Of a DNA stretch of 64,000 bases, positions 10,264 to 18,759 are shown one piece after another. The notes below the pieces were generated by a model. That model saw only the letters and a program-made list of their open reading frames with translations, was not told the origin of the DNA and made no database searches. Each line of letters starts with the position of its first letter. The stretch's first letter is position 1. Source of the DNA: Nosema muscidifuracis (Eukaryota; Microsporidia; Nosematidae); NCBI GenBank assembly GCA_028335825.1, contig JAIOKI010000002.1, positions 682,001-746,000 of the forward strand. Reading direction: 5' to 3'. A program made the translations under genes and the position numbers.

Positions 10264-10521
10264 TCAATTATCATTAGAAGATTTTAAATTAATAAATTCA
10301 ATAATTTCTTTTACTTCTTTTCTACTGTATTTTAAATCAAATTTACTAACAAGTTTATTCAAATTCTCTTCTGTAATATCCATTCCTAAAATATCTTTAG
10401 AATCAAATTTATAATTGTTATCTATCATAAAAAAAGATTCTTCTTCTTCCGATGTAAGATATCCTTTATTTCCAGTATCAAATAATTTATTATATTTTTT
10501 GTGTTTTACTTTCTTAATCAT
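10264..10521 (-). CDS. Small EF-hand-like protein
   Basis: 85 residues. FDTGNKGYLTSEEE near the N-terminus fits the 12-residue EF-hand loop: Asp1, Gly6, Leu8 and Glu12 are in place, although positions 3 and 5 (Gly, Lys) are poor calcium ligands. A second helix-loop-helix (SKFDLKYSRKEVKEIIEFI) lacks a recognisable loop. Overall it resembles half of a calmodulin or centrin that may not bind calcium. The start context has no C-rich motif. Its ATG lies 44 bases from that of the divergent small gene at 10566, so the two may share a promoter. Function is not assigned. Confidence 0.55.
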   Translation of the reverse strand: MIKKVKHKKYNKLFDTGNKGYLTSEEEESFFMIDNNYKFDSKDILGMDITEENLNKLVSKFDLKYSRKEVKEIIEFINLKSSNDN

Positions 10522-10565
10522 TTATGCAACAATAATATATTTAAGGATTAAAAATTTTCCCTTTT

Positions 10566-10835
10566 ATGAAAAGGATAACTAAAAGTAAAGAATACGAAGA
10601 AAATAAAAAAAGAGAAATAGAGTTTGAAGAAATTACTTCTAAATATATTAGAGAACAAAGAAGTATCATGGAAAATAATATATATAAATGTTATGATAAA
10701 ATGTTCAATGATGAGATGAAGGAGATTAGAGTTTATAAAGATTTCCTTGGTGATTATGAATATGAAAATATTTTTAAGATAGATAATTCAAATGTACAGG
10801 AAGATATAAAAATTATAAATAATATGCATGAATAA
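10566..10835 (+). CDS. Small hypothetical protein, charged and helical
   Basis: 89 residues, not recognised. It is strongly charged (KRITKSKEYEENKKREIEFEE at the start) and predicted mainly helical, with a possible short coiled coil over the first 45 residues. No signal peptide or membrane segment is seen. TTTTCCCTTTTATG stands at the start, which supports it as a real gene despite its size. It is divergent from the EF-hand-like gene. Confidence 0.55.
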   Translation: MKRITKSKEYEENKKREIEFEEITSKYIREQRSIMENNIYKCYDKMFNDEMKEIRVYKDFLGDYEYENIFKIDNSNVQEDIKIINNMHE

Positions 10836-11152
10836 TAAACAAAAAAACTGTTTAAATTAATTTTTTATTTATATTAATTTTATGTTATTCAATTTATTCA
10901 TATTAATTTATGTATATTGTTTATATAAATAATTTATTTTACATTATATTAATTGTATATTGTTTATATAAATAATTTATTTTACATTATATTAATTGTA
11001 TATTGTTTATATAATTAATTAATTTTATGCTATTCAATTTATTTGTATTTTTTACCCCTCTTCTAAGGCTTCTTGTGTATATTTATTTTTTATTGTTGAT
11101 TTAATTTATTTCACGCAATATTCAATCAAATGACGTCATCAAAACAATATAT
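10836..11152. repeat. Intergenic region with 43-base repeat and orphan C-rich motif
   Basis: From about 10895 to 11020 there are three copies of a roughly 43-base unit (TTGTATATTGTTTATATAA and TAATTTATTTTACATTATAT). TTTACCCCTC at 11051-11060 is a plus-strand copy of the C-rich start motif with no ORF after it. A perfect TGACGTCA palindrome sits at 11131-11138. Confidence 0.7.
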
Positions 11153-12067
11153 TTAACAATTTTCTTCATCTTTATCATACACAATTTTATTATTAAATAT
11201 CTCATATAAAATCATTTTTCTATAATATCCCATATCCTTTCTAAATTTATTAATATTTTTTAATTTATATTTAGCATACATAAGAACAAATACACCACAA
11301 TCATATCCATTATATTGAACATCTACAGAATTAATACTAAATTTAGAAAATACTGTCCTTTCTTTATAAATTCTCATTTTCTCATATAACAAATATTTTT
11401 CAATATCATCCATAACTTTTTTATTATATTTTACAAAAGAATCTCTGTACTCTAAAATACCCTTCTTAACATCCAAACAGACAAAAACCCAATGAAAATC
11501 AAGATGAACAGGAAAAAATAAATATTTAAATTTGAATATATCAATCTTAGCAGTATATTTTACAACCTTACTTAATCCATTATTCCTTAAATTAGTATAG
11601 AAATATGTACTAAACACATAAATATCTTTATCATAATCCTGTAATAATTCTAAATAACAATTAATAATTTTATCATTTAACCAGCTATTTGTTAACAAAA
11701 TAAGAAGATCGTCTTTATATAATTCATATCCTTTACTCAAAAAAGGACCATCTAATCTTTTATAACGATCTATGACATACGATCTGAGATCATTATAAGA
11801 CATGAAATCTTCATTTTTCTTTGGTCTTATATTATCCTTAATTATATTTGAATTTTTAATTATTCCTTTCATATTTATTTGTCTATTACTTATTCTATAT
11901 TTATTATTTGATTGATTAATATTTATACTGTTTTCTAAAGGATATTTCAAAGTGGAATTGATAGAATTATTTTGTATTTTTAGATTTATATTAACTTGTT
12001 TGTTTATTGACCATCTTTCTGTTTTGTTTATAAATTTCTTATTCTTATCTGTTTTTTCTTCATTCAT
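11153..12067 (-). CDS. ULP1: Ulp1/SENP-type SUMO protease (peptidase C48)
   Basis: 304 residues. The first 95 or so are Asn/Ile-rich and unstructured. The protease domain runs from about 108 to the end: LLILLTNSWLNDKIINCYLE (substrate cleft, with the family's W-L-N-D), VHLDFHWVFV with catalytic His192, EYRDS with catalytic Asp209, the oxyanion-hole Gln251 in DVQYNGYDCG, and nucleophile Cys257. The full catalytic set is therefore intact. It should process SUMO precursors and remove SUMO from nuclear proteins; which of Ulp1 or Ulp2 it replaces is not decidable here. It is short compared with yeast Ulp1 (621 residues), as is usual in reduced genomes. Confidence 0.9.
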   Translation of the reverse strand: MNEEKTDKNKKFINKTERWSINKQVNINLKIQNNSINSTLKYPLENSININQSNNKYRISNRQINMKGIIKNSNIIKDNIRPKKNEDFMSYNDLRSYVIDRYKRLDGPFLSKGYELYKDDLLILLTNSWLNDKIINCYLELLQDYDKDIYVFSTYFYTNLRNNGLSKVVKYTAKIDIFKFKYLFFPVHLDFHWVFVCLDVKKGILEYRDSFVKYNKKVMDDIEKYLLYEKMRIYKERTVFSKFSINSVDVQYNGYDCGVFVLMYAKYKLKNINKFRKDMGYYRKMILYEIFNNKIVYDKDEENC

Positions 12068-12964
12068 GTATTCAATAAAAGGATATTTTTTAAAAGGAAA
12101 TAAATTTGTTTCTTTTACTTAATATTAAAATATATTAAAAATAAGCATTTATCCAATTAAAATACAATGAAATAAGTTTTAATTATAATTGATTAAATCG
12201 ATTTTAAGTTACTGAAGTCATTCTAATAATAACTTATGAAATAATTCTAATTATAACTGAAGAAAACATTTTAATTATAATTGAAGAACTTATTCTAATA
12301 ATAATTGAAGAAATCGATTACAAGTTACTGAAGAAATCGATTTTATAATTGAAGAAATCTTATTAAAACTTAAAATATAGATTTATTTTAATATAAGAAT
12401 CTAGAAATTTTGTGTTTAAATATTCATTTTTATATTATTAAAAATTTATGATGTAAAACATTTTATTAGTATTTTAATAGTAAATTTGTTAAGTTTAATT
12501 TTCAGTATCTAAGATTAAAATCTAATTTCTGAATTCATTTAAACAGTTTTAAATATTATTATAAATAACCGACTAAAAAATAAATTAATTTATTATATTA
12601 GAAAATACAATCACATCTGATATTTTTACTAGTATTATATAATAAACAATAAATATATTTCTACTAAGAAAAGTCCTTACTTTTAATAATTATATATAAA
12701 AATAGTTAATTATACTTAAATTAATAAAAAAGAGAATATGTAGCTTTGATTCGAGGAAGTATGAAGAAAATGAACATTAAGCAAATACATAAAAAATATT
12801 TTTTTAAAGGATAGTACTTTTTAAATAACACCCTAGTCTGTTAGAAAATTTTAACAGAAAGTTATTGAAGTCAAAACTTAAGAAAGATAATTTATAATTT
12901 TATCAGCTATGTGTGGAATATTTAAAAATATTATAAGATTTTAGAAATAAATATAACTTTTTTA
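12068..12964. other. 0.9 kb AT-rich intergenic region
   Basis: No ORF or RNA gene is supported. Between about 12190 and 12365 are short, irregular repeats built on ATTATAATTGAAGAA and GATTTTAAGTTACTGAAG. The rest is non-repetitive AT-rich DNA. Confidence 0.7.
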
Positions 12965-15094
12965 TTAGACATCATAATCTGGATGAATATAAATAATATT
13001 ATCACTAACAAAGAGTACACCTTCTTGATAAATTAAATAATCAATAACACGTTCTACTAAATTCTTTTCTCCATAAAACTGCTCTTCTGTCTCTAAAGTC
13101 TCTTCAATTTGTTCCAAATAACAACTTACTAATTCTTCCTTATTAAAACCTTCCCTTGTTTTAATTAAATAAACAAGTTGACTAGTTGTTCTTAATAAAT
13201 CTTTAGAATTTATTGTAACTTTACTTTCTTCACTAGTCTGTATTCCGATATCAATATCTTCTCCTTTAATTTCTACTACACTACTAGAAATTAATCTATA
13301 AGCTTCTTCTACATAACATTCTCTAACCTCAGTATCACAATGAAGTTTAGCAAGTGCTTCACTTAATCTGATCATACTTTCTAAATGTCTAACTGTCATT
13401 TTATAATTATTATTATTAATTAAACTTTCTTGACGAATTTTGATATATTTCTCAACTAAAATTTTATGTACTTTTTCATTCAATACAGGTTTAAGCCTTC
13501 TTACATATTTAATATACAGTTTGACTTGTTCTAATGAAAAATAACTGTCATTCATACTAATATCTGTAGAAAGAAGATGATTATTTAAGATATGCATACT
13601 AACATTTTTATCATTTTCAGGATCCATGTCATCTATCAGTACGAAATATAAATCAAATCTACTCATAATAGGTTGACTCAAATTAATATTCTGTTTTAAA
13701 GTTCGACGTTTATCGTATCGACCTTTAATTGGATTAGCAGCAGCTAAAATGCTCGTTCGAGAATTAAGAGTAGCATTTATACCAGCTTTAGCTATTGTAA
13801 TAGTCTGTTGTTCCATAGCTTCATGAATACTCACTTGATCTTTATAATTCATTTTATCAAATTCATCAATACAACATATTCCATTATCACTTAGCATTAA
13901 AGCACCAGCTTCTATTGACATTTCACCAGTCTCTCCATCTTTAATAACACAAGCTGTTAGACCAGCTGCACTACTACTTTTACCACTTGTATAAACACTT
14001 CTTGATAAAATACCACTAGTTTGTTTTAAAAACTGAGATTTAGCTGTACCAGGATCACCTACTAATAAAATATTAATATCACCACGAAGTTTAACTCCAC
14101 TTTCAGTTTTCTTTGTAACACCACCTACTAACAATAATAAAATACCGTTTTTTATTGAACAATGACCATGTATAGAAGGAAATAATGATTGTGACAGTTT
14201 ATAATAAAGATTTTGACTCTTTTTCATTTCTTCAATAACATTCATCTCTTCAACAGTGAAATTAGTAAACACCTCTTCATCTTTATAATTAACATGTGTA
14301 CACATAAAACTAAGCTTGTAGTTCAAATCTTTTATATTAATATTTCGTTTAGATTTTATATTATCAGCTACACCTTCCTGAACAGGTACACTTTTTGATT
14401 GAGGCATCATCAGTTGGATAACATCTGGGACTACTACTAAGTACCCAGTAAAAATAAGTTTCTCACCTGCACGAACTTTTTCTACAAGATCGTTACGAAC
14501 AATTACATCGATATTTCTTGGTAAAGATCCTGGAGGTATTTCGTCAGTATTTTCTTGTACATGTATTCGTTGCCAATTAGCAAACTTACTTTCGTCTATA
14601 TCAAGTTTCCACAATTTACGATTTGTACATAAATGGTTGGGACATACTAAAGGTTCAGTGTATTTAAATTCTTGTTCAATATTACTAACTACAGAGTTAC
14701 ATTCTTTACAAACAAATGTTCCATTAACAAGTTCAGGTCTAACTTGGGTAGTACGTGTAGCTGTTCCACTAAATGAAACAAGCTGACCTAATTTTTTAGA
14801 TTTTAAATCCCTAATTTTGTATACGAAATCTAAATTAAAAAACGAAACATTTTCGATTTTTTTATTAAAAAATTTTAACGAAAAATCTTCTACAGCTCTG
14901 TTTAGTTGAGATATAATGTCTCCATAATTTTGCATGATGAATATATATAACTGTTCTGAATGGTCATGTAAATCTTGAGTATCTATGTATAAAGTATTCT
15001 CGTTCTTCTGAATTACATTATCAAGACTTATTTTGTATTTTGGTGATGATTCGAGGAAGTCTACGAAATTATTTATGATTTCTGAATTAGACAT
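12965..15094 (-). CDS. MCM6: DNA replication licensing factor MCM6
   Basis: 709 residues. The N-terminal segment GTATRTTQVRPELVNGTFVC is diagnostic of Mcm6, followed by a C4 zinc finger (Cys129, Cys132, Cys151, Cys156). The AAA+ core has Walker A GDPGTAKS (about 346-353), Walker B IDEFD (409-413), sensor-1 AAANP and the arginine finger SRFD (479-482). A winged-helix-like region ends the protein. It is a subunit of the Mcm2-7 helicase that unwinds origins. It is shorter than the yeast protein (1017 residues), mostly through loss of N- and C-terminal tails. The start is preceded by ATCCTTCAAAAAGATG, a weak form of the C-rich motif. Confidence 0.96.
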   Translation of the reverse strand: MSNSEIINNFVDFLESSPKYKISLDNVIQKNENTLYIDTQDLHDHSEQLYIFIMQNYGDIISQLNRAVEDFSLKFFNKKIENVSFFNLDFVYKIRDLKSKKLGQLVSFSGTATRTTQVRPELVNGTFVCKECNSVVSNIEQEFKYTEPLVCPNHLCTNRKLWKLDIDESKFANWQRIHVQENTDEIPPGSLPRNIDVIVRNDLVEKVRAGEKLIFTGYLVVVPDVIQLMMPQSKSVPVQEGVADNIKSKRNINIKDLNYKLSFMCTHVNYKDEEVFTNFTVEEMNVIEEMKKSQNLYYKLSQSLFPSIHGHCSIKNGILLLLVGGVTKKTESGVKLRGDINILLVGDPGTAKSQFLKQTSGILSRSVYTSGKSSSAAGLTACVIKDGETGEMSIEAGALMLSDNGICCIDEFDKMNYKDQVSIHEAMEQQTITIAKAGINATLNSRTSILAAANPIKGRYDKRRTLKQNINLSQPIMSRFDLYFVLIDDMDPENDKNVSMHILNNHLLSTDISMNDSYFSLEQVKLYIKYVRRLKPVLNEKVHKILVEKYIKIRQESLINNNNYKMTVRHLESMIRLSEALAKLHCDTEVRECYVEEAYRLISSSVVEIKGEDIDIGIQTSEESKVTINSKDLLRTTSQLVYLIKTREGFNKEELVSCYLEQIEETLETEEQFYGEKNLVERVIDYLIYQEGVLFVSDNIIYIHPDYDV

Positions 15095-15559
15095 CTTTTT
15101 GAAGGATAAAAAAGTTAAAAAATAAATATTTACGATATTTATCTTATTAAAATAATATTGAATATTTTTAATGTTTTATTTAAAGTATTGAACATTTAGA
15201 AATATTTTTAACAATTTTAATGATTTATAAAAATGTATTATAATAGATATTAATTAAACATTTTAACGTATATTTCTTAACTATTTTAATGATCAGTTAA
15301 CTAAGCTAATCAAATTTGTTTAAACATTTTATTAATTTTTTAACTATGCTAATAAAATTTGTTTAAATATTTCAATAATCTCTTAAATATGTTAATCAAA
15401 TTTTTTTAAACATTTTATTAATTATTTAACTATGCTAATCAAATTTGTTTAAATATTTCAATAATCTCTTAAATATGTTAATCAAATTTTTTTAAACATT
15501 TTATTAATTATTTAACTATGCTAATCAAATTTGTTTAACCATTTTAATAATTTCTTAAT
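15095..15559. repeat. Intergenic tandem repeat built on ATGCTAATCAAATTTG
   Basis: Nearly the whole gap is imperfect copies of a unit containing TTAACTATGCTAATCAAATT and AACATTTTATTAATTATTTA, in places a higher-order repeat of about 95 bases (for example the copies near 15425 and 15520). No gene is seen. Confidence 0.8.
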
Positions 15560-15847
15560 TTAATCTTTTAGATAAGGAACTACTCTTTGTTGGTTTAAGC
15601 ATAAAAGTAAAATATATACATAAATCAATGTAAAAATAAATAATGCTGGTACTCTCAATATAATCATCGTAGGAACATAAGGTATATCAATAAAATGTCC
15701 AACCAGACCAAGTATGAAAAGTAAAGTAAATAGCTGTAGAAAAAATATTCCTAAAAATATTCTCATTCTTTTATTACAATCAATTTTGTTACTTCTGATT
15801 TTTTTATCTGATAATTTAATTTTACTCGTTTTGGTTTTTTGTACCAT
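15560..15847 (-). CDS. Small two-helix membrane protein, unknown
   Basis: 95 residues. A basic N-terminal 28 residues (K/R-rich, no signal peptide) precedes two strongly hydrophobic helices: about 29-48 (IFLGIFFLQLFTLLFILGLV) and about 60-83 (MIILRVPALFIFTLIYVYIL). The predicted topology is a hairpin with both ends on the same side. The conserved-looking short loop GHFIDIPYVPT joins them. It resembles small ER hairpin proteins of the signal-peptidase/oligosaccharyl-transferase accessory type in general form only; I do not assign it. It is divergent from NOG1, with 60 bases between the ATGs. Confidence 0.6.
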   Translation of the reverse strand: MVQKTKTSKIKLSDKKIRSNKIDCNKRMRIFLGIFFLQLFTLLFILGLVGHFIDIPYVPTMIILRVPALFIFTLIYVYILLLCLNQQRVVPYLKD

Positions 15848-15907
15848 CGGTTGAGGATTTTTTCGAATTTTAAATTATAAAAAAATTTGAAGTTTACCCC
15901 CTTTAAT

Positions 15908-17518
15908 ATGAAAGTAAACTTCTCTTACATAACTCCCGTACCACAAAATACAGCTCTTATTGATATAGCATTAAGTCATACTCAACGTAGATCTCCTACT
16001 GTTGTACATCCTCAATACAGTATAATCAGAATTAGAAAATTTTATATGCATAAAGTGAAAAAAGCTGGATCTGAGTTTAAATTAAGACTTGAAACTATAG
16101 TCAATGATTTTCCACGTCTAGAGGATATTCATCCATTCTATGCAGATTTAATTAATGTTTTGTATGACAGAGATCATTACAAGTTAGCTCTTGGACATGT
16201 AAGTTCAACAAGAAAAGTCGTTGAAGGAATTGTTAAAGAATTCGTTAAATTATTAAAATATGGAGATACTTTATATAGATGTAAGCAACTTAAAAGAGCA
16301 GCATTAGGAAGAATGGCAAGTAGTTGTAAAAAATTAGATAAAACACTTACTTATCTTGAAGAAGTAAGAATGCATTTAGGAAGACTTCCATCCATTGATC
16401 CAAATTCAAGATCATTATTAATTTGTGGATTTCCAAATGTAGGAAAGAGTTCATTTATTAATAAAATAAGTAGAGCAGAAGTCGAAGTACAGCCTTATGC
16501 ATTTACCACTAAAAGTTTATATGTTGGTCATTTTGATTATAATTATTTGAATTGGCAAGTTATTGATACTCCTGGAATTTTAGATCATGAACTTGAAGAT
16601 AGAAACACTATTGAAATGCTTAGCATTACAGCTCTTGCTCATATAAAAGCAGTTGTTTTATATTTCTTTGATTTAAGTGGAAATTGTGGACATAATGTAA
16701 AAGAACAGATTAGTTTATTTAATACATTAACTCCTCTTTTAGATTCTAAGATTGTTATTGTTCTTAGTAAGTGTGATTTATTAAAACTTGAAAATATTGA
16801 TGACATCAATGAGAGAGAAATGTTAAATAATTTTTTACAAGATAAAGTATTTGTAGAAATGAGTACTAAAGATGAATTTAATGTAGAGAAAGTTAAGAAA
16901 GTAGCTTGTGATATTTTATTAAATGAAAGAGTAGATCGTAAAGTTGAGAATGAAAGAATTAAAGAATATATTAACAGAATTACAATGTCAAAAACTAAAT
17001 ATAAGAAAGATAAAGAACCATCATTTGAAACTAAACGTGAGATTGAAGAGATAGGAAATGAACAAGAAAGATATTTTGTTAAAGATGAATATAAATATGA
17101 TATAATACCAGAAATTATGAATGGAAAGAATTTTTGTGATTTTATTGATGAAGATATTGTTCGTAAACTTAATGATATTGAAGAAGAAGAAGATAAAATG
17201 TTTGCTATGTATACCAAGAATTATGATATATTGACTAAAGATCAAAGAGAAGATATGAAGAAGATTTATGATAAGATTGAAGAGAAGAAAATTATTAGAG
17301 ATCTTAGAAAGACAAATAAAGTTCCTAAATCTAAAAAAGATAATAGAAAAGATACTCAGATTGTTAAAGTTAATCGTAGAGACAGAATTCCTTTACATTT
17401 ATCTAATGAAAATAAGCCTGATAGATCTAAAGAAAAATCAAGATTTGATACTAAAGGACATTATGAGAGGAAACCCAAGCACTTTTATAGATTTAATGGT
17501 AAAAATAACAGAAGATAA
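15908..17518 (+). CDS. NOG1: Nucleolar GTP-binding protein 1
   Basis: 536 residues from the ATG at 15908, chosen because TTTACCCCCTTTAAT precedes it; an in-frame TTG 21 bases upstream lies before the motif. The N-terminal helical bundle (to about residue 165) is typical of Nog1, including YKLALGHVSSTRKVV. The GTPase has G1 GFPNVGKSS (about 174-182), G3 DTPG (220-223) and G4 SKCD (287-290). The C-terminus is charged and ends in a basic nucleolar-type tail. Nog1 joins pre-60S particles and is needed for large-subunit assembly and release. It is shorter than yeast Nog1 (647 residues). Confidence 0.95.
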   Translation: MKVNFSYITPVPQNTALIDIALSHTQRRSPTVVHPQYSIIRIRKFYMHKVKKAGSEFKLRLETIVNDFPRLEDIHPFYADLINVLYDRDHYKLALGHVSSTRKVVEGIVKEFVKLLKYGDTLYRCKQLKRAALGRMASSCKKLDKTLTYLEEVRMHLGRLPSIDPNSRSLLICGFPNVGKSSFINKISRAEVEVQPYAFTTKSLYVGHFDYNYLNWQVIDTPGILDHELEDRNTIEMLSITALAHIKAVVLYFFDLSGNCGHNVKEQISLFNTLTPLLDSKIVIVLSKCDLLKLENIDDINEREMLNNFLQDKVFVEMSTKDEFNVEKVKKVACDILLNERVDRKVENERIKEYINRITMSKTKYKKDKEPSFETKREIEEIGNEQERYFVKDEYKYDIIPEIMNGKNFCDFIDEDIVRKLNDIEEEEDKMFAMYTKNYDILTKDQREDMKKIYDKIEEKKIIRDLRKTNKVPKSKKDNRKDTQIVKVNRRDRIPLHLSNENKPDRSKEKSRFDTKGHYERKPKHFYRFNGKNNRR

Positions 17519-17763
17519 AATAATAAATATTTTTTAAATTGAATTTTTTTAGTAATGGATTTATAAATTCAGTCAATAGATTTATAAACTCGTTAAATAA
17601 GTTTTATAAATTTAATTGAAATTTTAACTTATAGATTCAGTAAATAATATATTTTTAGTAAAAATTTTAACTTATAAATTTAGTAAATGATATATTTTTA
17701 GTGAAAAGTTATTTTGTAAACTCAGTAAATAAATAATATAAATTTAATTTACAAATCTATCTT

Positions 17764-18192
17764 CTAATTCACAGATCTCTCTTCTAATTTAATGTACATT
17801 TCTTTATTCTTTGATTCCATAATCTTCAAATTTCTTATATGAGAATCTTTTCCATCTTGATGATTAGATAAGACTAGAATTTGAAGTATAAAACATTTCT
17901 TTCTAACATTAAAAGAAAGATATCCTTCTGGTTCCATTAAAGTAATAGAAGTAATTGATTCAATTGTATTTTCAGTAAGTCCACATCTTACTTCAATTTC
18001 TTGTGGAGTGTAACTGTCATCCTGTGTAAAACTCAAATAAATTCTTACATCTTCTATAAAAGTAAGCTTATGAAAAATAAATTGTATCCCGTGTGGTAAA
18101 GTATCATCAGTAGCCCAGTATTCATTTAGATCTTTGGAGAGGAGTTCTTTAAGACCATGATCTCTTTTAAAAGAACTTAATCTTATATCCAT
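17764..18192 (-). CDS. DOC1: Anaphase-promoting complex subunit APC10/DOC1
   Basis: 142 residues covering little more than the DOC domain. Matches run along its length: LSSFKRDHGLKELLSKDLNEYW, TDDTLPHGIQFIFHK, YLSFTQDDSYTPQEIEVRCG, MEPEGYLSF, and LQILVLSNHQDGKDSHIRNLKI, the last being the most conserved block of the family. Apc10 helps the APC/C ubiquitin ligase bind destruction-box substrates during mitosis. The usual C-terminal Ile-Arg tail that docks on Cdc27 is not seen. CTCCCCTCAATGG marks the start. Confidence 0.93.
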   Translation of the reverse strand: MDIRLSSFKRDHGLKELLSKDLNEYWATDDTLPHGIQFIFHKLTFIEDVRIYLSFTQDDSYTPQEIEVRCGLTENTIESITSITLMEPEGYLSFNVRKKCFILQILVLSNHQDGKDSHIRNLKIMESKNKEMYIKLEERSVN

Positions 18193-18759
18193 TGAGGGGA
18201 GATTGATAAATATTAGATTTTCTAAAAAATTGTATTTAAAAAAATAATTTATTTATTTAAAGAGTAGTTCATTTTATCTTATTAAAAATATATATATAAA
18301 ATATAATATCTTATTAAAAAATATAATATCTTAGAAAAAATATATATATAAAAATATAATATCCTTAGAAAAAATATATATATAAAAATATATTTTCTTA
18401 TTAAAAAATATAATATCTTATTAGAAATATAATATCTAAAAATATAATATACTTATTAAAAATCTTATTATAATATAATATCTCATTAAAAATATATCTT
18501 AAGTAAACTCTGTAAGAAATAATAATAATAAAGTCAAGTAAGTTTTTAATAAAAAAAAATATATAAATAATATTTTTTCTACCCCCTTAATTCAAAAGCT
18601 ACAGAGAATATTCATTAATACTTTTCTGCCATTTTGAATAATACTAAAAATAAAACCAGAAACAGCCTTTGTTTTTACATTGCTTGTGACTGTTTTATTT
18701 ACATTTTAATTTAATATTTTTTTATTTTAATAACATAATTGGATATTTTTATCCCTGAA
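18193..18759. other. Intergenic region with AT repeats and an orphan C-rich motif
   Basis: From about 18270 to 18500 the sequence is a degenerate repeat of AAAAATATAATATCTTATTA with TATATATATAAA blocks. At 18591-18596 an ACCCCC motif in plus orientation is followed by 140 bases of more complex sequence (18600-18700) without an ORF, ahead of the DNA polymerase start. It could be a distal promoter or mark a small RNA. Confidence 0.6.

Noticed and set aside
11131-11138. TGACGTCA palindrome (CRE/ATF-like site)
   Set aside because: The same ten bases occur inside the RdRP coding sequence at 37721-37730, and this copy lies beyond a gene's 3' end, so there is no promoter context.
12748-12762. GATTCGAGGAAGT shared with the MCM6 5' end near 15048
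   Set aside because: The match stops after 13 bases and is not extended in any reading frame, so a gene duplication is not supported.
16639-17217. Minus-strand ORF of 192 codons inside NOG1
   Set aside because: Ser/Ile/Leu-rich antisense shadow of a conserved gene.
18600-18625. ACAGAGA word after an orphan C-rich motif, like the U6 snRNA core
   Set aside because: The bases after it do not match the U6 AGATTAGCATGG stretch, and no AGC triad or 3' stem fits.
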